A stretch of DNA of 64,000 nt from Cavia porcellus (Eukaryota > Chordata > Mammalia > Rodentia > Caviidae), in the NCBI RefSeq assembly GCF_034190915.1, contig NW_026947491.1:23934101-23998100 (forward strand). The letters run 5' to 3'. A program made the translations under genes and the position numbers. The notes beneath the pieces were generated by a model. The model was not told where the DNA came from. It worked only from the letters and a program-made list of their open reading frames with translations, and made no database searches. Below are positions 32,925 through 43,690 of the stretch, one piece after another (the stretch's first letter is position 1; the number at the start of each line of letters is the position of its first letter).

Positions 32925-34736
32925 TCCATTTTATTTCAAGGACAAAAAGAAAAAAAGACAACAAAATTTCAAAACATGTCAACTAGGGGTTAACAATGGT
33001 ACATACATTGTCATTGTCATCCCCAAATCATTCACCCAGAGCACAAGACATCTGCATTCAATTAATACTAGCACAAATCATTGTCTTCAGTGAACTCAGA
33101 GAAGTCAGTAATATAACTGTCTTAACTATTTTCAATATACATATACATCATATACATATATGTACACATATATATGTTTTTTCTTTCAGCTTCACACTAG
33201 TGAAATGATACAATGTTTACACATATGTGTCTTATTTATTTTACTAATGAGTATGTTCTCAAGTTGCATCCATTTACCTAGAAAAGTCTCCAGTTTATCC
33301 TTCTTTATGGCTGAGTAGTCCTCCATTGTGTAAAAATACCACATATTTTTTATGCATTCCTCAGTTGATAGGCATTTAGGTTGTTTCCAAGATCTGGCTA
33401 TTACAAAATGTGCTGGTATAGACGTGGGTGCACATATATTACTGTGGTATGATGTTTTTAATTCTTTTGGGAAGATACCCAGAGGGGCAACAGCTGGGTT
33501 GAATGGGACCTTTAATCCTAGTTTCTTGAGGAACCTCCATACTGATTTCCATAGTGGTTGCACCAGTCTGCGTTCCCACCAACAGTGGAGAAGGGTTTCC
33601 TTTTTTCCCTCTCCAGCATTTGTTATTACTTGATTTCTTTTTTTTTTTTTTTTTTTTTTTTTGTCTTTTTCCTTTTTTATCTGTACCGGGGATTGAACTC
33701 ATGACTGCCCGCTTACAAGGCAGGCACTTGTGCCACTGAGCTAAATGCCCAGCCCCATTACTTGATTTCTTGATAGTAGGCATTCTTTTGGGGGGTGAGG
33801 TGAAATCTCAGTGTTGTTTTAATTTGCATCTCTCCCAGTTTAGTTGAACATTTTTTCAGGTATTTATTTGCTGTTTTTATTTCTTCATCTGAGAAATGTA
33901 TATGCATCTCAGGTATCTATTTTTGCACTGGGTCTTTAAATCTGGGAGGATTGATTTTTTTTAACTTCTTTATATGTTTTCAATAGTAATCCTTTGAGGA
34001 AAAGCTGGCAAACATTTTCTCCCAAGTTGTGGATTGTCTTGTCATTCTGTTGGTGGTTTCTCTTGCTGTGCAAAAGCTTTTCAGTAGGAAGAGATCCCAG
34101 TTATTGTTTGTGACAGTTCCATGCAACTGGGGTTTGTTCATAAAGTCTTCGCCTACACCAGTGTCATCAAGAGTTTTGCCTACTCTATCTTCCAGCAGAC
34201 TTAATGTTTCTGTTTTAATATTAAGATCTTTGATCCATTCTGATTTTAGCTTAGTACATGGTGAAAAATATGCATCCAGTTTTAATCTTTGGCATATGTA
34301 GAGTCAGTTTTTCCAGCACCATTTATTCAAGGTCATACAATCTTATGTTATCTTCCAGTTAATGTGTTTGGCACCTTTATTAAAGATAAAGTGACTTAGT
34401 GTATCTGGGGCTGTTTCTGCATCTTCTAATCTGTTCCATTGATCTTTGGGTCTGTTTTTTTTTTTGTCTGCACCACACTGTTTTGTTTTTTAAATCACAG
34501 TAGCTTTATAATATAATTTCAGCTGAAGGATTGTGATGCCCCCTGTTTTGCCCAGGATTGCCTTTGCTATTCTAGGTCTCTTCTGGTTTCAGATGAATTT
34601 TAGGATTGTTTTCTCTAATTCTGTGAGATATGCTATTGAAATTTTGATTGATATTGCATTGAATCTGTATAACAGTTTTCAAAGTATAACCTTTTTCACT
34701 ATATTGGTTTTTTTTCTGCCCAAGATCATGGGATAT
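32925..34736 (-). mobile_element. LINE-1 ORF2 C-terminal half and 3' UTR, antisense, left of the ERV
   Basis: 32925-33120 is a degraded form of the 3' tandem units. 33180-34736 is reversed ORF2 including the Cys-rich tail 'NNKCWRGKKG' region around 33610. An AT-rich run lies at 33130-33185. The copy is split by an ID SINE (33640-33756) and then by the ERV at 34737. It continues at 39005-39262. Confidence 0.85.
33640..33756 (-). mobile_element. ID-like tRNA SINE, antisense, young, inside L1
   Basis: A perfect 15-bp duplication ATTACTTGATTTCTT (33625-33639 and 33757-33771) frames it. A long T-run, CTGTACCGGGGATTGAACTC and CTGAGCTAAATGCCCAGCCC make up the body. Confidence 0.94.
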
Positions 34737-35062
34737 TGTAGGGAGCTGTGGGACCGCCCCACGGCTGTCCCCCCACCTCTCCCTCATATGGGCACATAAT
34801 GCACCTACATCAACCATGATCTTCTCCTGCTCACATCATGTACATGGAACTGACGATGACCCATCAGGGATCACCCTGCAGCCTCTTCCTGTCCCACCAG
34901 CCCACCCTTGCCCTATAAAAGCTGCGACCACTTCTTAAATAAATGAGACTTGATTGGACTTTCTCAACTTGTCTCCATCTCTCTTTGTCTCTTGCCCTGT
35001 CTTGTTAACCCCCGTTCCTCCTCCAGGTGGTTACCCCATGGATTGACCCGGGGGCCAGGTCA
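34737..35062 (+). repeat. ERV 5' LTR
   Basis: It begins TGTAGGGAGC and ends GGTCA. It contains a TATA box TATAAAA at 34914-34920 and a polyadenylation signal AATAAA at 34938-34943, close together as in betaretroviral LTRs. It is about 11% different from the 3' LTR. Confidence 0.92.
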
Positions 35063-35064
35063 AG

Positions 35065-35082
35065 TGGTGCCCAGCGTGGGGC
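35065..35082 (+). other. ERV primer binding site, lysine-tRNA type
   Basis: TGGTGCCCAGCGTGGGGC lies two bases after the LTR. It differs at about two positions from the tRNA-Lys(1,2) complement used by many class II retroviruses. Confidence 0.75.
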
Positions 35083-35231
35083 ACCTGGCATGGAGGATCC
35101 AACGAGGGAGCCGTCCAGGGACATGCGTGTAAAAGTGAAACTAAGAGTTTTGTGACCAACACTATGCGGGAGCCTGCCACGCCGCTCGAGTCACGGTAAG
35201 TGGATGGTGATTCTTTCCCCTTTTTTCCGGC

Positions 35232-36880
35232 ATGGGTCAAGCATTAAGTGATCACAAACTTTTCGTGGGAGGCCTAACTAAGGCGTTAAAGACAAAGAGA
35301 GATTAAGGCTAAAGAACAATATTTTCAATTTATTCATAAGGTTTGTCCTTGGTTCCCTTTAGAGGGCTTTATTGATGCAAAAAGATGGGAAAGAGTAGGA
35401 GATGCATTAAAAGATTACTATTGGGTCTTTGGCCCTGAAAAGGTCCCAGTTAGGGCCTTTGCCTACTGGAACCTAATCTCGGAGCTACTTACACAGCGCT
35501 GCTGAGACCCTCAAATTGAGGGTCTCAAATGAAACAATCACCCAAGGTGAAGCCGCCCTGCGTGCTTCCACCGCACCAGCACCGCTCCCCTCAGGAGACA
35601 AATCTGAAGTCTCTTGCCCCTCAGACAAGGAGGCAAATGATACATTAAAAAAGCTCCAAGATGGCAGTTCATCGCCACCTGAGCCCCTATCACCCAAGGC
35701 CCGCCACAACTCTCTATATCCCGACCTCGCTCCTGTATAAGAGGCTGATTGGGAATAATTAGCAGAAGAAGCTAGCCAACATCACTCGGATCCTATCATA
35801 GCCCCCGTTTCCATAAAACCACCCTCTCGCTACAATAAGACACCCAAATTGTCCAGCCCCTCTACTGCGGTTCTCAACTTAAAGAGTCAGAGATTTGTGT
35901 CTTGCAACAACAGGCCCAATTAGAACAAAAAAAACAAAGACTCATTCTGCAACTCCAAACTTTATGGATGGGCCAATTGGACGCCACCCCTAAGATGGCA
36001 CCAGTTTCTAAAATGGCACTTGCCTCAGTTCCGCATCAGGGTGGGCCCCTCCCCAAAATGGTGTTTCCGGTGACGGAGACAAACATGCCTCCCCAAGATG
36101 GCACTGTACAGCCGCAAGATGGCGTCACACCGCCAGCCCCACAGGTCATCAGGACCCATACGCTATTTACAGGGGCAGCCCTAAAAGAATTAAAGACAGC
36201 AGTCGCCCCCTATGGCCCTACAGCTGCTGTTTTAGATTCTATGACCCAAGGTTGGATCATTCCAAATGAATGGAGGGATTTAGCTAAAGCTACTCTCTCT
36301 GGGGGCAATTATTTACTCTGGAAGTCTGAATTTATGGAACAATGTGAAAATATTGCTAGAGATAATGCTGCTAGACAAAACCCCTGGACCCTTCCCATGT
36401 TAATGGGAACTGGGGATTTTAACACCAAAGAGGCCCAAATGGGATATGATCCGGGCCTCTTTGCACAAGTTAATGTGGCCACTACCAGGGCTTGGAGAAA
36501 ACTTCCCTCTGGGGGTGATGTAACTTCCTCCCTCACCCAAATTAGACAAAAGCCAGAAGAGCCATTCTCTGATTTCGTCGACTGCCTCGTACAGGCAGCC
36601 GAATGCCTTTTTGGCAGCACAGAAACTGACATGGCCCTAATTAAACAATTAGCCTATGAAAATGCAACATCAGCTTGCCAAGCCACAATCCGGCCTCAAT
36701 AAAAAGAAAGAGGATCTATTTGGCTACATATGCCTATGTGTTGACATAGGTCCCGCCTACCACCAGGGCCTAATCATGGCCGCCGCAGTCAAACAAATCT
36801 TTCTTGCCCAAAAAATAATCTTACATGCTTTAAATGTGACCAATTGGGACACTTTATCCAGGACTGCCCTCTAAACAACA
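35232..36880 (+). pseudogene. ERV gag pseudogene (matrix, capsid, nucleocapsid remnants)
   Basis: The start is ATG at 35232 with a MGQ N-terminus, a myristoylation signal. That frame stops at 35304-35306; matrix-like sequence continues in another frame to about 35500. A proline-rich stretch follows (35516-35740). The longest open part (35902-36702, 266 codons) carries the capsid, with a major-homology-region-like stretch at residues about 214-233 (QKPEEPFSDF...). Past its stop, another frame has a zinc knuckle of C-X2-C-X4-H-X4-C type at about 36833-36874. The layout matches betaretroviral, type-D-like Gag. Several stops and frameshifts make it non-functional as one protein, although the capsid-bearing frame is still open. 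Confidence 0.85.
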
Positions 36881-36911
36881 GCAGGGCCCCCTTTCAGTCA
36901 ATTGTGGTAAC

Positions 36912-38363
36912 ATGCTAGCCCACCTAACCCTCACTCAGTATTCCCAAGGGCTCTGGCAATGTCATCTCAAGCCAATTGACCCATAAGCCAGGCCAAACTG
37001 CTCTTGCTCCTCCTATGAAGAGGCTATGCATTCCTCCTGCCATACAACAGTTTCTGAATGTGTAGGACCAGATAATCATATCTATTTTACAGCCACCCTG
37101 ACCCAGAGTGGCCCTCTGCCATCTTCTGTCTTCCCGTCACCATATCAGCAGGCAGGCTGCACTGGTAGCCCAGGAGCGTCCACGTGTTGGGCTACACAGG
37201 ATCCCATCCATGTATCTGATGGAGATGGCCCACAAGATCAAATTAGACAAGAGTTTGTCAATCAACAACTACAAAAAGTGATAGACAGCTCATTCCCAAA
37301 GATCAATTACCACCCATTGGCACTCCCCAAACCTTGGGGACTGGACCTAGACCCACAAACTTATGCCATCTTTTTAGCCACTCAAAAGGCATTTAATATC
37401 TGTAACCTTAACTTGGCTAAAGACTGCTGGCTATGCATGGCACTAGGCACCCCCATGCCAATAGCTATCCTCTCCAATTCAACACCTATCTCCCTAGGAG
37501 ACCCCCCCTACCTGTATGCCTGGTCAGCCATTTCCTGTCCAACCAGTGGTAATGACCAATTTATCTGTCCCATGTATCCAGGGATCCCTTAGAAATGACT
37601 CATCCATCATTGATGTGGGCCCCCTCATGTTCCCCATTTGCTCTCAAACTGCCTATTACTGATCCCTTATGCCCGCCCCCCAGGACAAGTGTTTGTCTGT
37701 GGAGCCAATCTGGCTTACCATTTTCTCCCATCCAATTGGTCAGGAATATGTATGCTAGCTGCCATTTTGCCTGATATTGATATAATTCCCGGACAAGAGC
37801 CTATACCCATACCAGAGTTTACCCACATCTCTAGTAGCCAAAAATGAGCTGTGGCTCTTGTCCCACTTCTAATGGGAATGGGTGTCACCGGGGCACTGGC
37901 CACCAGTACAGCTGGATTGGGAGTCACCCTAGACAAGTACACTGAGATCTCCAACCAGCTGTCAGAAGATGTCCGGGCCTTGTCCGCCACCATATGGACC
38001 CTCCAAGATCAACTAGATTCATTGGCAGAGGTGGTCCTCCAAAACAGATGAGGGCTAGACCTAACTGCAAAACAGGGGGGAATTTGTCTTGCCTTACAGG
38101 AAAAATGTTGCTTCTGTATTAACCAATCCAGCATCGTATGTGGAAAACTTCAAAAAATTGAAGAGTGGCTCAAATTGAGAAGACAACAGATGGCCTCTAA
38201 CCCATTCTCCACACTCTGGGGAGGGCTCTTCCCCTACCTAGCACCCCTCCTGGGGCCCCTCGCTGCCTTGTTGCTTCTCCTTTCTGTGGATCCTTGTATT
38301 TTTCAGAGGATCATGACATTTGTTAATAGCCAGATAGACACGTTTATAGCAAAGCCCATTTAA
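36912..38363 (+). pseudogene. ERV env pseudogene (gamma-type surface and transmembrane parts)
   Basis: A possible ATG at 36912 soon meets a stop. An open part at 37026-37592 (188 codons) is surface-subunit-like, with the CWLC (C-X2-C) motif at residues 134-137. Further pieces lie at 37638-37847 and 37851-38051. The latter begins with a hydrophobic, Gly/Ala-rich fusion-peptide-like stretch and ends at TGA 38049-38051. Just beyond it is a C-X6-C-C motif (38085-38111), the disulfide partner of CWLC in gamma-type Env. The last piece (38175-38363) has a hydrophobic membrane span. At least four stops break it, and the expected cleavage-site region is disrupted. Confidence 0.85.
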
Positions 38364-38656
38364 GTACACTATCACCAGCTGGAGTTGGCAGATCAATAAA
38401 CCTACTGGGAAAGATTTCCCATGAGTGGCCCATATGATGATGTCGCCTAACTGCCCTGGGACAATGGACAGGCAGCCAGAGACAGGCAACTAGGACATAC
38501 ATGCTACACCTCTGGCCGCCTAAGACAGGCACAGGACCAACTGCTGTCCTGCAAGCCCATGATGGGTAAGGCCCGGTTGGGTTCATGTAAAGAGGTCCTT
38601 GACCCAAGACAGGCACTGTCCTCACAGGGCCTGCCATACTCCTGATTAAAAAATAT

Positions 38657-38670
38657 AGAAAGGGAGGAGA
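38657..38670 (+). other. ERV polypurine tract
   Basis: AGAAAGGGAGGAGA lies directly before the 3' LTR, where plus-strand synthesis is primed. Confidence 0.85.
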
Positions 38671-38998
38671 TGTAGGGAGCAGTGCGACCGCCCCACTGCT
38701 GTCTCCCTGCCTCTCTCATATGGGCACATAATGCGCCTGCCTACATTAACCATAATCCTCTCCTACTCAAGTCATGTACACAGACGTGATGATGACCCAT
38801 CAGTGATCACCCCGCAGCCTCTTCCTGTCCCACCGGCCCACCCTTGCCCTATAAAAGCTGCAACCACTTCCTCAATAAATGAGACTTGATTGGACTTCCT
38901 CAACTTGTCTCCATCTCTCTTTGTCTCTTGCCCTGTCTTGTTAGTCCCTGTTCCTGCTCCAGGTAGTTACCCTGCGGATTGACCCGTGGGCTGGGTCA
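38671..38998 (+). repeat. ERV 3' LTR
   Basis: It begins TGTAGGGAGC and ends GGTCA. It has TATAAAA at 38850-38856 and AATAAA at 38874-38879. It carries a 4-bp insertion and a 2-bp deletion relative to the 5' LTR besides many substitutions. Confidence 0.92.
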
Positions 38999-39004
38999 GG
39001 ATGT

Positions 39005-39262
39005 CTCTTGCTTTTCTAATATCCTCTTAAATCTCCTTTTTCAGAATACTGTAGTTTTCAATGTAGAGGTCTTTTACATCCTTTGTTAGATTGATTCTGA
39101 GGTATTACATTTTTTAAAGATGGTAGTGTAACAGCTATTGTTTCCCTGATTTCCTTCCCAGTGAGTTAATTATTCATGTACAAGAAGGCTGTTGATTTCT
39201 GAGTGTTGACTTTGTAACCAGTTATGTTGCTGAATTTGCTTGTTAAATCTAGATGTTTTTTA
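39005..39262 (-). mobile_element. LINE-1 ORF2, antisense, right of the ERV
   Basis: This continues the copy interrupted at 34736. Text such as CTTTTACATCCTTTGTTAGA matches the uninterrupted antisense copy at 12580-12610. Confidence 0.85.
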
Positions 39263-40056
39263 GTGGAAAAAATTCTACCTCATGAACAACCAATGGATCA
39301 CAGATGAAATTAAAGAAAAAATCAGACAATTTTTATAATTGAATGATAATGACAATACAACATATCAGAACTTATGGGAACAATGGAAGCAGTCCTAAGA
39401 GGAAAATTTGTAGCGGTAAATACCCATATCAAGGAAACAGAGCAAGTGCATATCAATAATTTAATGGTGAACCTCAAACTTCTATAAAATGAAGAGCAGG
39501 CTAAGCCAAAGGCTCATACAAGGAAGGAGATTACAAAGATCAGAGCAGATAAAAAATCAATAATGAAATGTTAGAATTAATTCAAACTTTTGAACAAATA
39601 AACTTTAGTGGATGTCCACAGAGTGTTCCACCACACAATATTAAGATACACATTCTCCTTGCTTGCACAAGAAACATTCTCCAAAATAGACCACATATTA
39701 GCCTATAGTAAATGCAAAGGAATTGAGATTATCTCATGCATATTTTCAGACTACAGTGTGATGAAATTGGAAATTCATGCCAAGAAAACCACAAGAACTT
39801 CATAAACACACTGAAATGAAAGAGCACCCTACTGAACAACCAATGAGTCCATATGAAATTGAATAAGAAATTAGGCATTTTTTACAGTTGATGATAATGA
39901 CAATGCAACATACTGGTACTTGTGGGACACGATGAAAGCAGTCTTGTCAGGGAAATTTATAGCAGTAAATACTCATATCAGGACACTGAGTAAGCTCATA
40001 TAAACAACTTAATAGTGAACCTCAAACTTCTAGAAAAAGAAGAGCAGCCAAACCAT
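39263..40056 (+). mobile_element. LINE-1 ORF2 endonuclease-region fragments, sense, with a 550-bp offset duplication
   Basis: The stretch after the endonuclease occurs twice (from 39284 and from 39834, both starting GAACAACCAATG), with endonuclease C-terminal sequence at 39600-39800 between them (open frame 39608-39805 with DYSVMKLEIH). Both copies are decayed. Confidence 0.8.
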
Positions 40057-41810
40057 CACTTTGAATTAAATGTGTTTCCTATAGCAGCATATTGTTGGAT
40101 CTTGCTTCTTAATCCATTCTGCCAGCCTATGTCTTTTGATTGGTGAATTGAGACCATTAATACTGATGGTTGTAGCTGATATGAATTGACTTATCCATGT
40201 CATGTTGTTGCCCCCCTCATTGTTGTTGTCATGTTGTTGGCTCTCTCCTGTTGTTGGTTCCCTGTTTTTTCCCCCTTCCTCTAATTGTTTGCCTTGCCTG
40301 GTGGATTCCTTCTATTTGGGTTCATGCAGTATAGCAATTTTTATCTCTTTCTATAAGGTCCTACAGAATATTTTAGAGTGCTGGTTATAAATTTCCTCAG
40401 ATCTCCTTTGAAATGAAAGTATTTTATTTCTCCATAAGTTTTGAAAGAGTTTTCTGGGGTACATCAATCTGGGTGGAAAGATGTTTTGTTTTAGGACTTG
40501 GAATACTTTACTCCATGCTCTCCTTGACTTGAGAGTTTGTGCTGAGAAGTCAGCTGTGATTCTGTTGGGCTTTCCTTTATAGGTGACTTGTTTCTTCCTC
40601 CTAAAAACTTTTAAGATTTTATTCTTGTTTTGAATTTCTGTAATTTTCACATTGATATGTCTGGTTATAGAATTTTTTGATATGGGTAATGGGAGTTTTA
40701 TATGCCTCACTTATCCATATGTCTAGTTCTTTTTTTATACCAGGAAAGTTTTCTGCTATGATGTCTGTGAACATTTTATAAAATATCTTTTGGGGTATCT
40801 TGACTCCAATAAATCTGAAATTATTCTTTTTGTCTTATCTAGCAGCCACTGGATTGATTTCTCATGTTCCTTGCTATTTGGGGGAAATTTTTCTTTTCCT
40901 GGTCACTAACTACAAGCCTGTCTTCAATATCTGAGATCCTGTCCTCACATTGGTCTAATCTGCTTCAAATATTTTCAATGGAGTTTTTATTCTCTTGGAT
41001 ATCTGCTTGAATTTGCTTCATGGATTGAATTTCTTTCCTATGTGTATCTTCTATAATTTGCCTAAGCTCATCTATTTTTTTTTTGTCTGTGTCTGCTCTA
41101 CTGTTGCTAATCATGGTGCGTATTTTGGTAATCTCTGTAGTTATCTGAGAAATTATTTCTGATTTCATTTTTTCCAGAACCCCATTCAATTTCTTTGTTG
41201 TTTACACTTCATAGAAACTTGGCAGGGATATTTTTGGATTGTCCCACCGCATTGCTCCCTGGATTTGCCTTTGATGAACTGGATGTCTGAGGCTGTACTT
41301 TGCTTATGTGTCTTCTCATTTTATTTCTCTTTTTTTAGTTTAATTCCGGGGGTGATGCTTGTAAGTTGTCTATGGTGGGTTGCTTTATTGGTAGTATTGA
41401 GGACTGTTAGATGATGATTACTTCTCTGAGGTATCTTCCAGGAGTAGTTGGTTTTTGGGTTTTGAGTCTGTTGGAAGATCTTACCTCTTCAGCTTGTTAG
41501 AGATGAGAATTTGTTGCTTGTATGGCTTAGCCCCTGATTCTTTGGCACTGTGCCACTGTATTTTCTGTGACCCTTAGTTAATCTCAGTTATGGATTATCA
41601 GGACCAACAGCTGTTTAGACCAATTATATCAGTTTTGGCTATAGTGGTACCAATAGCATCAAATACAGTTCAACAAACAAACAAATTTGCAACTTTTAAC
41701 CATATGAACTATAATTGTGATTATATAACAAAATGTAAAACAAACAAGATAATTATATGCAGTATATAAGTCCATAATGTGTCAATTTTGCCCTTGGGGT
41801 TAAAATTTAA
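40057..41810 (-). mobile_element. LINE-1 5' part, antisense (ORF2 start, ORF1, 5' UTR)
   Basis: On the minus strand, 40057-40200 reads as the ORF2 N-terminus (INGLNSPIK-type region), 40351-40710 as the ORF1 C-terminal domain (TYKGKPNRITADFSAQTLKS), and 40965-41189 as ORF1 coiled coil. About 41200-41810 would be its 5' UTR. Many stops are present. Confidence 0.75.
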
Positions 41811-42640
41811 AATGGATTTAGGAGCACTGAGGTTGTAGTGCAGCAAAGCTGAGCACATTGTGTGTACCTGACCACGGAGGATAGCTTGCGTAGTGATCTC
41901 CATCCAGTCATGCAGCCTCAGCCTATCACTCAGAACCTGTTAGGGTCACACCCAACACCCTCAGTCACTGGTGGACCTTCATGAAAGGCCCTCCAGGCCT
42001 AGTTGAGCCATGCCCAGGGACCTGGGGGGGGGGCAGGCACTGCCTATACTCCATGTTGTGAGCTGAAAGCCCACACGGCAATCTCCATCCAGCTGTGCAG
42101 CCTCGGTCCCATGCTTGTAACCTGTTAGGGCTTTGCCCAGCATCTTCAATCACTGGGGGACCTTCAGGAAGGTCCTTTCAGGGCTAGTTAGGCCCCACCC
42201 AGCAACCCCAAGTGGCTGGGAGCTGCTTGTGCTCCAATTTGCAAGCCAAAAGCCCACATAGCAATCTCAATCCAGTTGTGCAGCCTCAGCACATTGCTTA
42301 GAACCTGGTAGGGCCATACCCAGCACCTTCAATTATTGGAGGAACTTTAGGTAGGTCCTCAGGGCCTCGTTGGGTCATACCCAGTGACCCTGAGTGGCCG
42401 GGAGCCATCAGCACTCTAAATCATGAAATGAAAGCCCATGCAGTGATCTCCATCCAGCTGTGCAGCCTTGGCCTGGCACTCAGAACCACATAGGGCCCTG
42501 CCCAGCATCTTCAATCACCAGAGGACCTTTAGATAGGTCCCTTCGGGCCTGGTTGGGCTCTGCTCAGTGATCCTGAGTGGCCAGGATCCACTTGGTAAGG
42601 CCTGACTGATGACTGCCCCTCAACTGGGAAACTCCCTACA
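41811..42640 (+). repeat. L1 5' UTR monomer array, about 183-bp period, 4+ copies
   Basis: The block 'G(C/T)(A/G)ATCTCCATCCAG...GTGCAGCCT' recurs at 41893, 42078, 42261 and 42443, spacings of 185, 183 and 182. Units are C/G-richer than the flanks and end in CCAAGTGGCTGGGAGC-type text. In rodent L1s such monomers carry the promoter. Confidence 0.85.
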
Positions 42641-42824
42641 GTATAGGCAGATATTCTCAATCCAGGAAACAAAAGAGACCTTGCATTAAGCTTCCCCAGG
42701 GGAATACAGGAAAATGACAAAACAAAAGAGCAAAATGCAATCTCAAACCTCCAGTCTATCCTAAATAAGCCTAGGAGACATGGACATAGAATAAAATGTA
42801 AGCTGTACACCTGAAACTGCTGAA

Positions 42825-43650
42825 ATGATAGCAACTGAAGTAAAGAAACAACTCCAGGAAGCTGTACAGGAACTCAGATCAGCAATCATCTCCCAGGGAA
42901 AAGAAGAAATGATAATTATAATAAAAGAATTGGTGAAAACAACTAAAGAAGACATAGTTTAAAAAATTGAGGGACACTGCAAAACGATGAAAACCTTGAA
43001 TGAACAATATAAGAAAGAAACAGGATGCATGAAACAGATTCAAAAAGATATCCAGAAAATCAAAAATTCCATCAAAAGTGGGCAAAACTTCCACAATGAA
43101 AGTGAAGATAGACTTTTAGATCTTGAAGACAAGACAAATGACATCAAAAGACTATTTACAGAAGTAATAGCCAAAAGTTTCCCAAGCAGATAAGTAAAGC
43201 ATATAGAACTCCAAATAGCCCTAACCAAAATAAAACTACAGACATATAATATCAAATATATAATAATCAGATATAATAATCAACACCTCATAATTTCAAT
43301 ATAAGAACAGAATTTTATCAAAAGCTGTTAGAGAGAAGAGATAGATCACCTATAAAGAAAAGCCCATCAGAATCACAGCAGACTTCTCAACACAAACAAT
43401 GAAGTCAAGATGAACATGAAGTATTTCAAGTCTTAAGGAAAATGACTTCCAACCTAGACTGATTTATCTTGCAAAACTGTTCTTCAGACTTGATGGAGAG
43501 ATAAGATACTTCCATGACAAAGAACAGCTGAAGAACTTCACCAAACCAACCCTGCAAATAATACTGAAAGATTGTCTAGATACACATGAAAATAATTACA
43601 ACTTCAAGAACACCAACAGGAAAAAGCCACTAAACAAGGCAAACAATTAA
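42825..43650 (+). pseudogene. L1 ORF1 remnant, sense
   Basis: The ATG at 42825 opens a coiled-coil-like frame of about 45 codons to a stop near 42960. The frame at 42987-43193 continues the coiled coil (KQIQKDIQKIKNSI). Much of the RNA-recognition part appears deleted before 'LFTEVIAKSFPSR', and the C-terminal domain (ITYKEKPIRITADF) follows with stops. ORF1p normally forms the RNA-binding trimer of the L1 particle. Confidence 0.75.
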
Positions 43651-43690
43651 ACAGAGGGGAAAAGTAAAGAGCCAATAGCAGAAAGATAAC

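Larger units (their letters stand above)
34737..38998 (+). mobile_element. Endogenous retrovirus, class II (type-D-like), pro/pol deleted
   Basis: This is a two-LTR provirus of 4262 bp inserted in an antisense L1. The duplication is 6 bp with one mismatch (GGATAT at 34731-34736, GGATGT at 38999-39004), as expected for betaretrovirus-like ERVs. The order is LTR, PBS, gag, env, polypurine tract, LTR. Protease, reverse transcriptase and integrase are missing; a zinc-knuckle stretch runs within about 50 bases into env. The gag is betaretroviral, whereas env has gamma-type motifs, the mixture typical of type-D retroviruses. The LTRs differ at roughly 36 of about 325 positions by hand count, so the insertion is old. 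All genes are broken. Confidence 0.9.

Noticed and set aside
41811..42640. CRISPR-like or satellite array
   Set aside because: The 183-bp units are contiguous, diverged, and lie directly upstream of L1 ORF1, so they are L1 promoter monomers.
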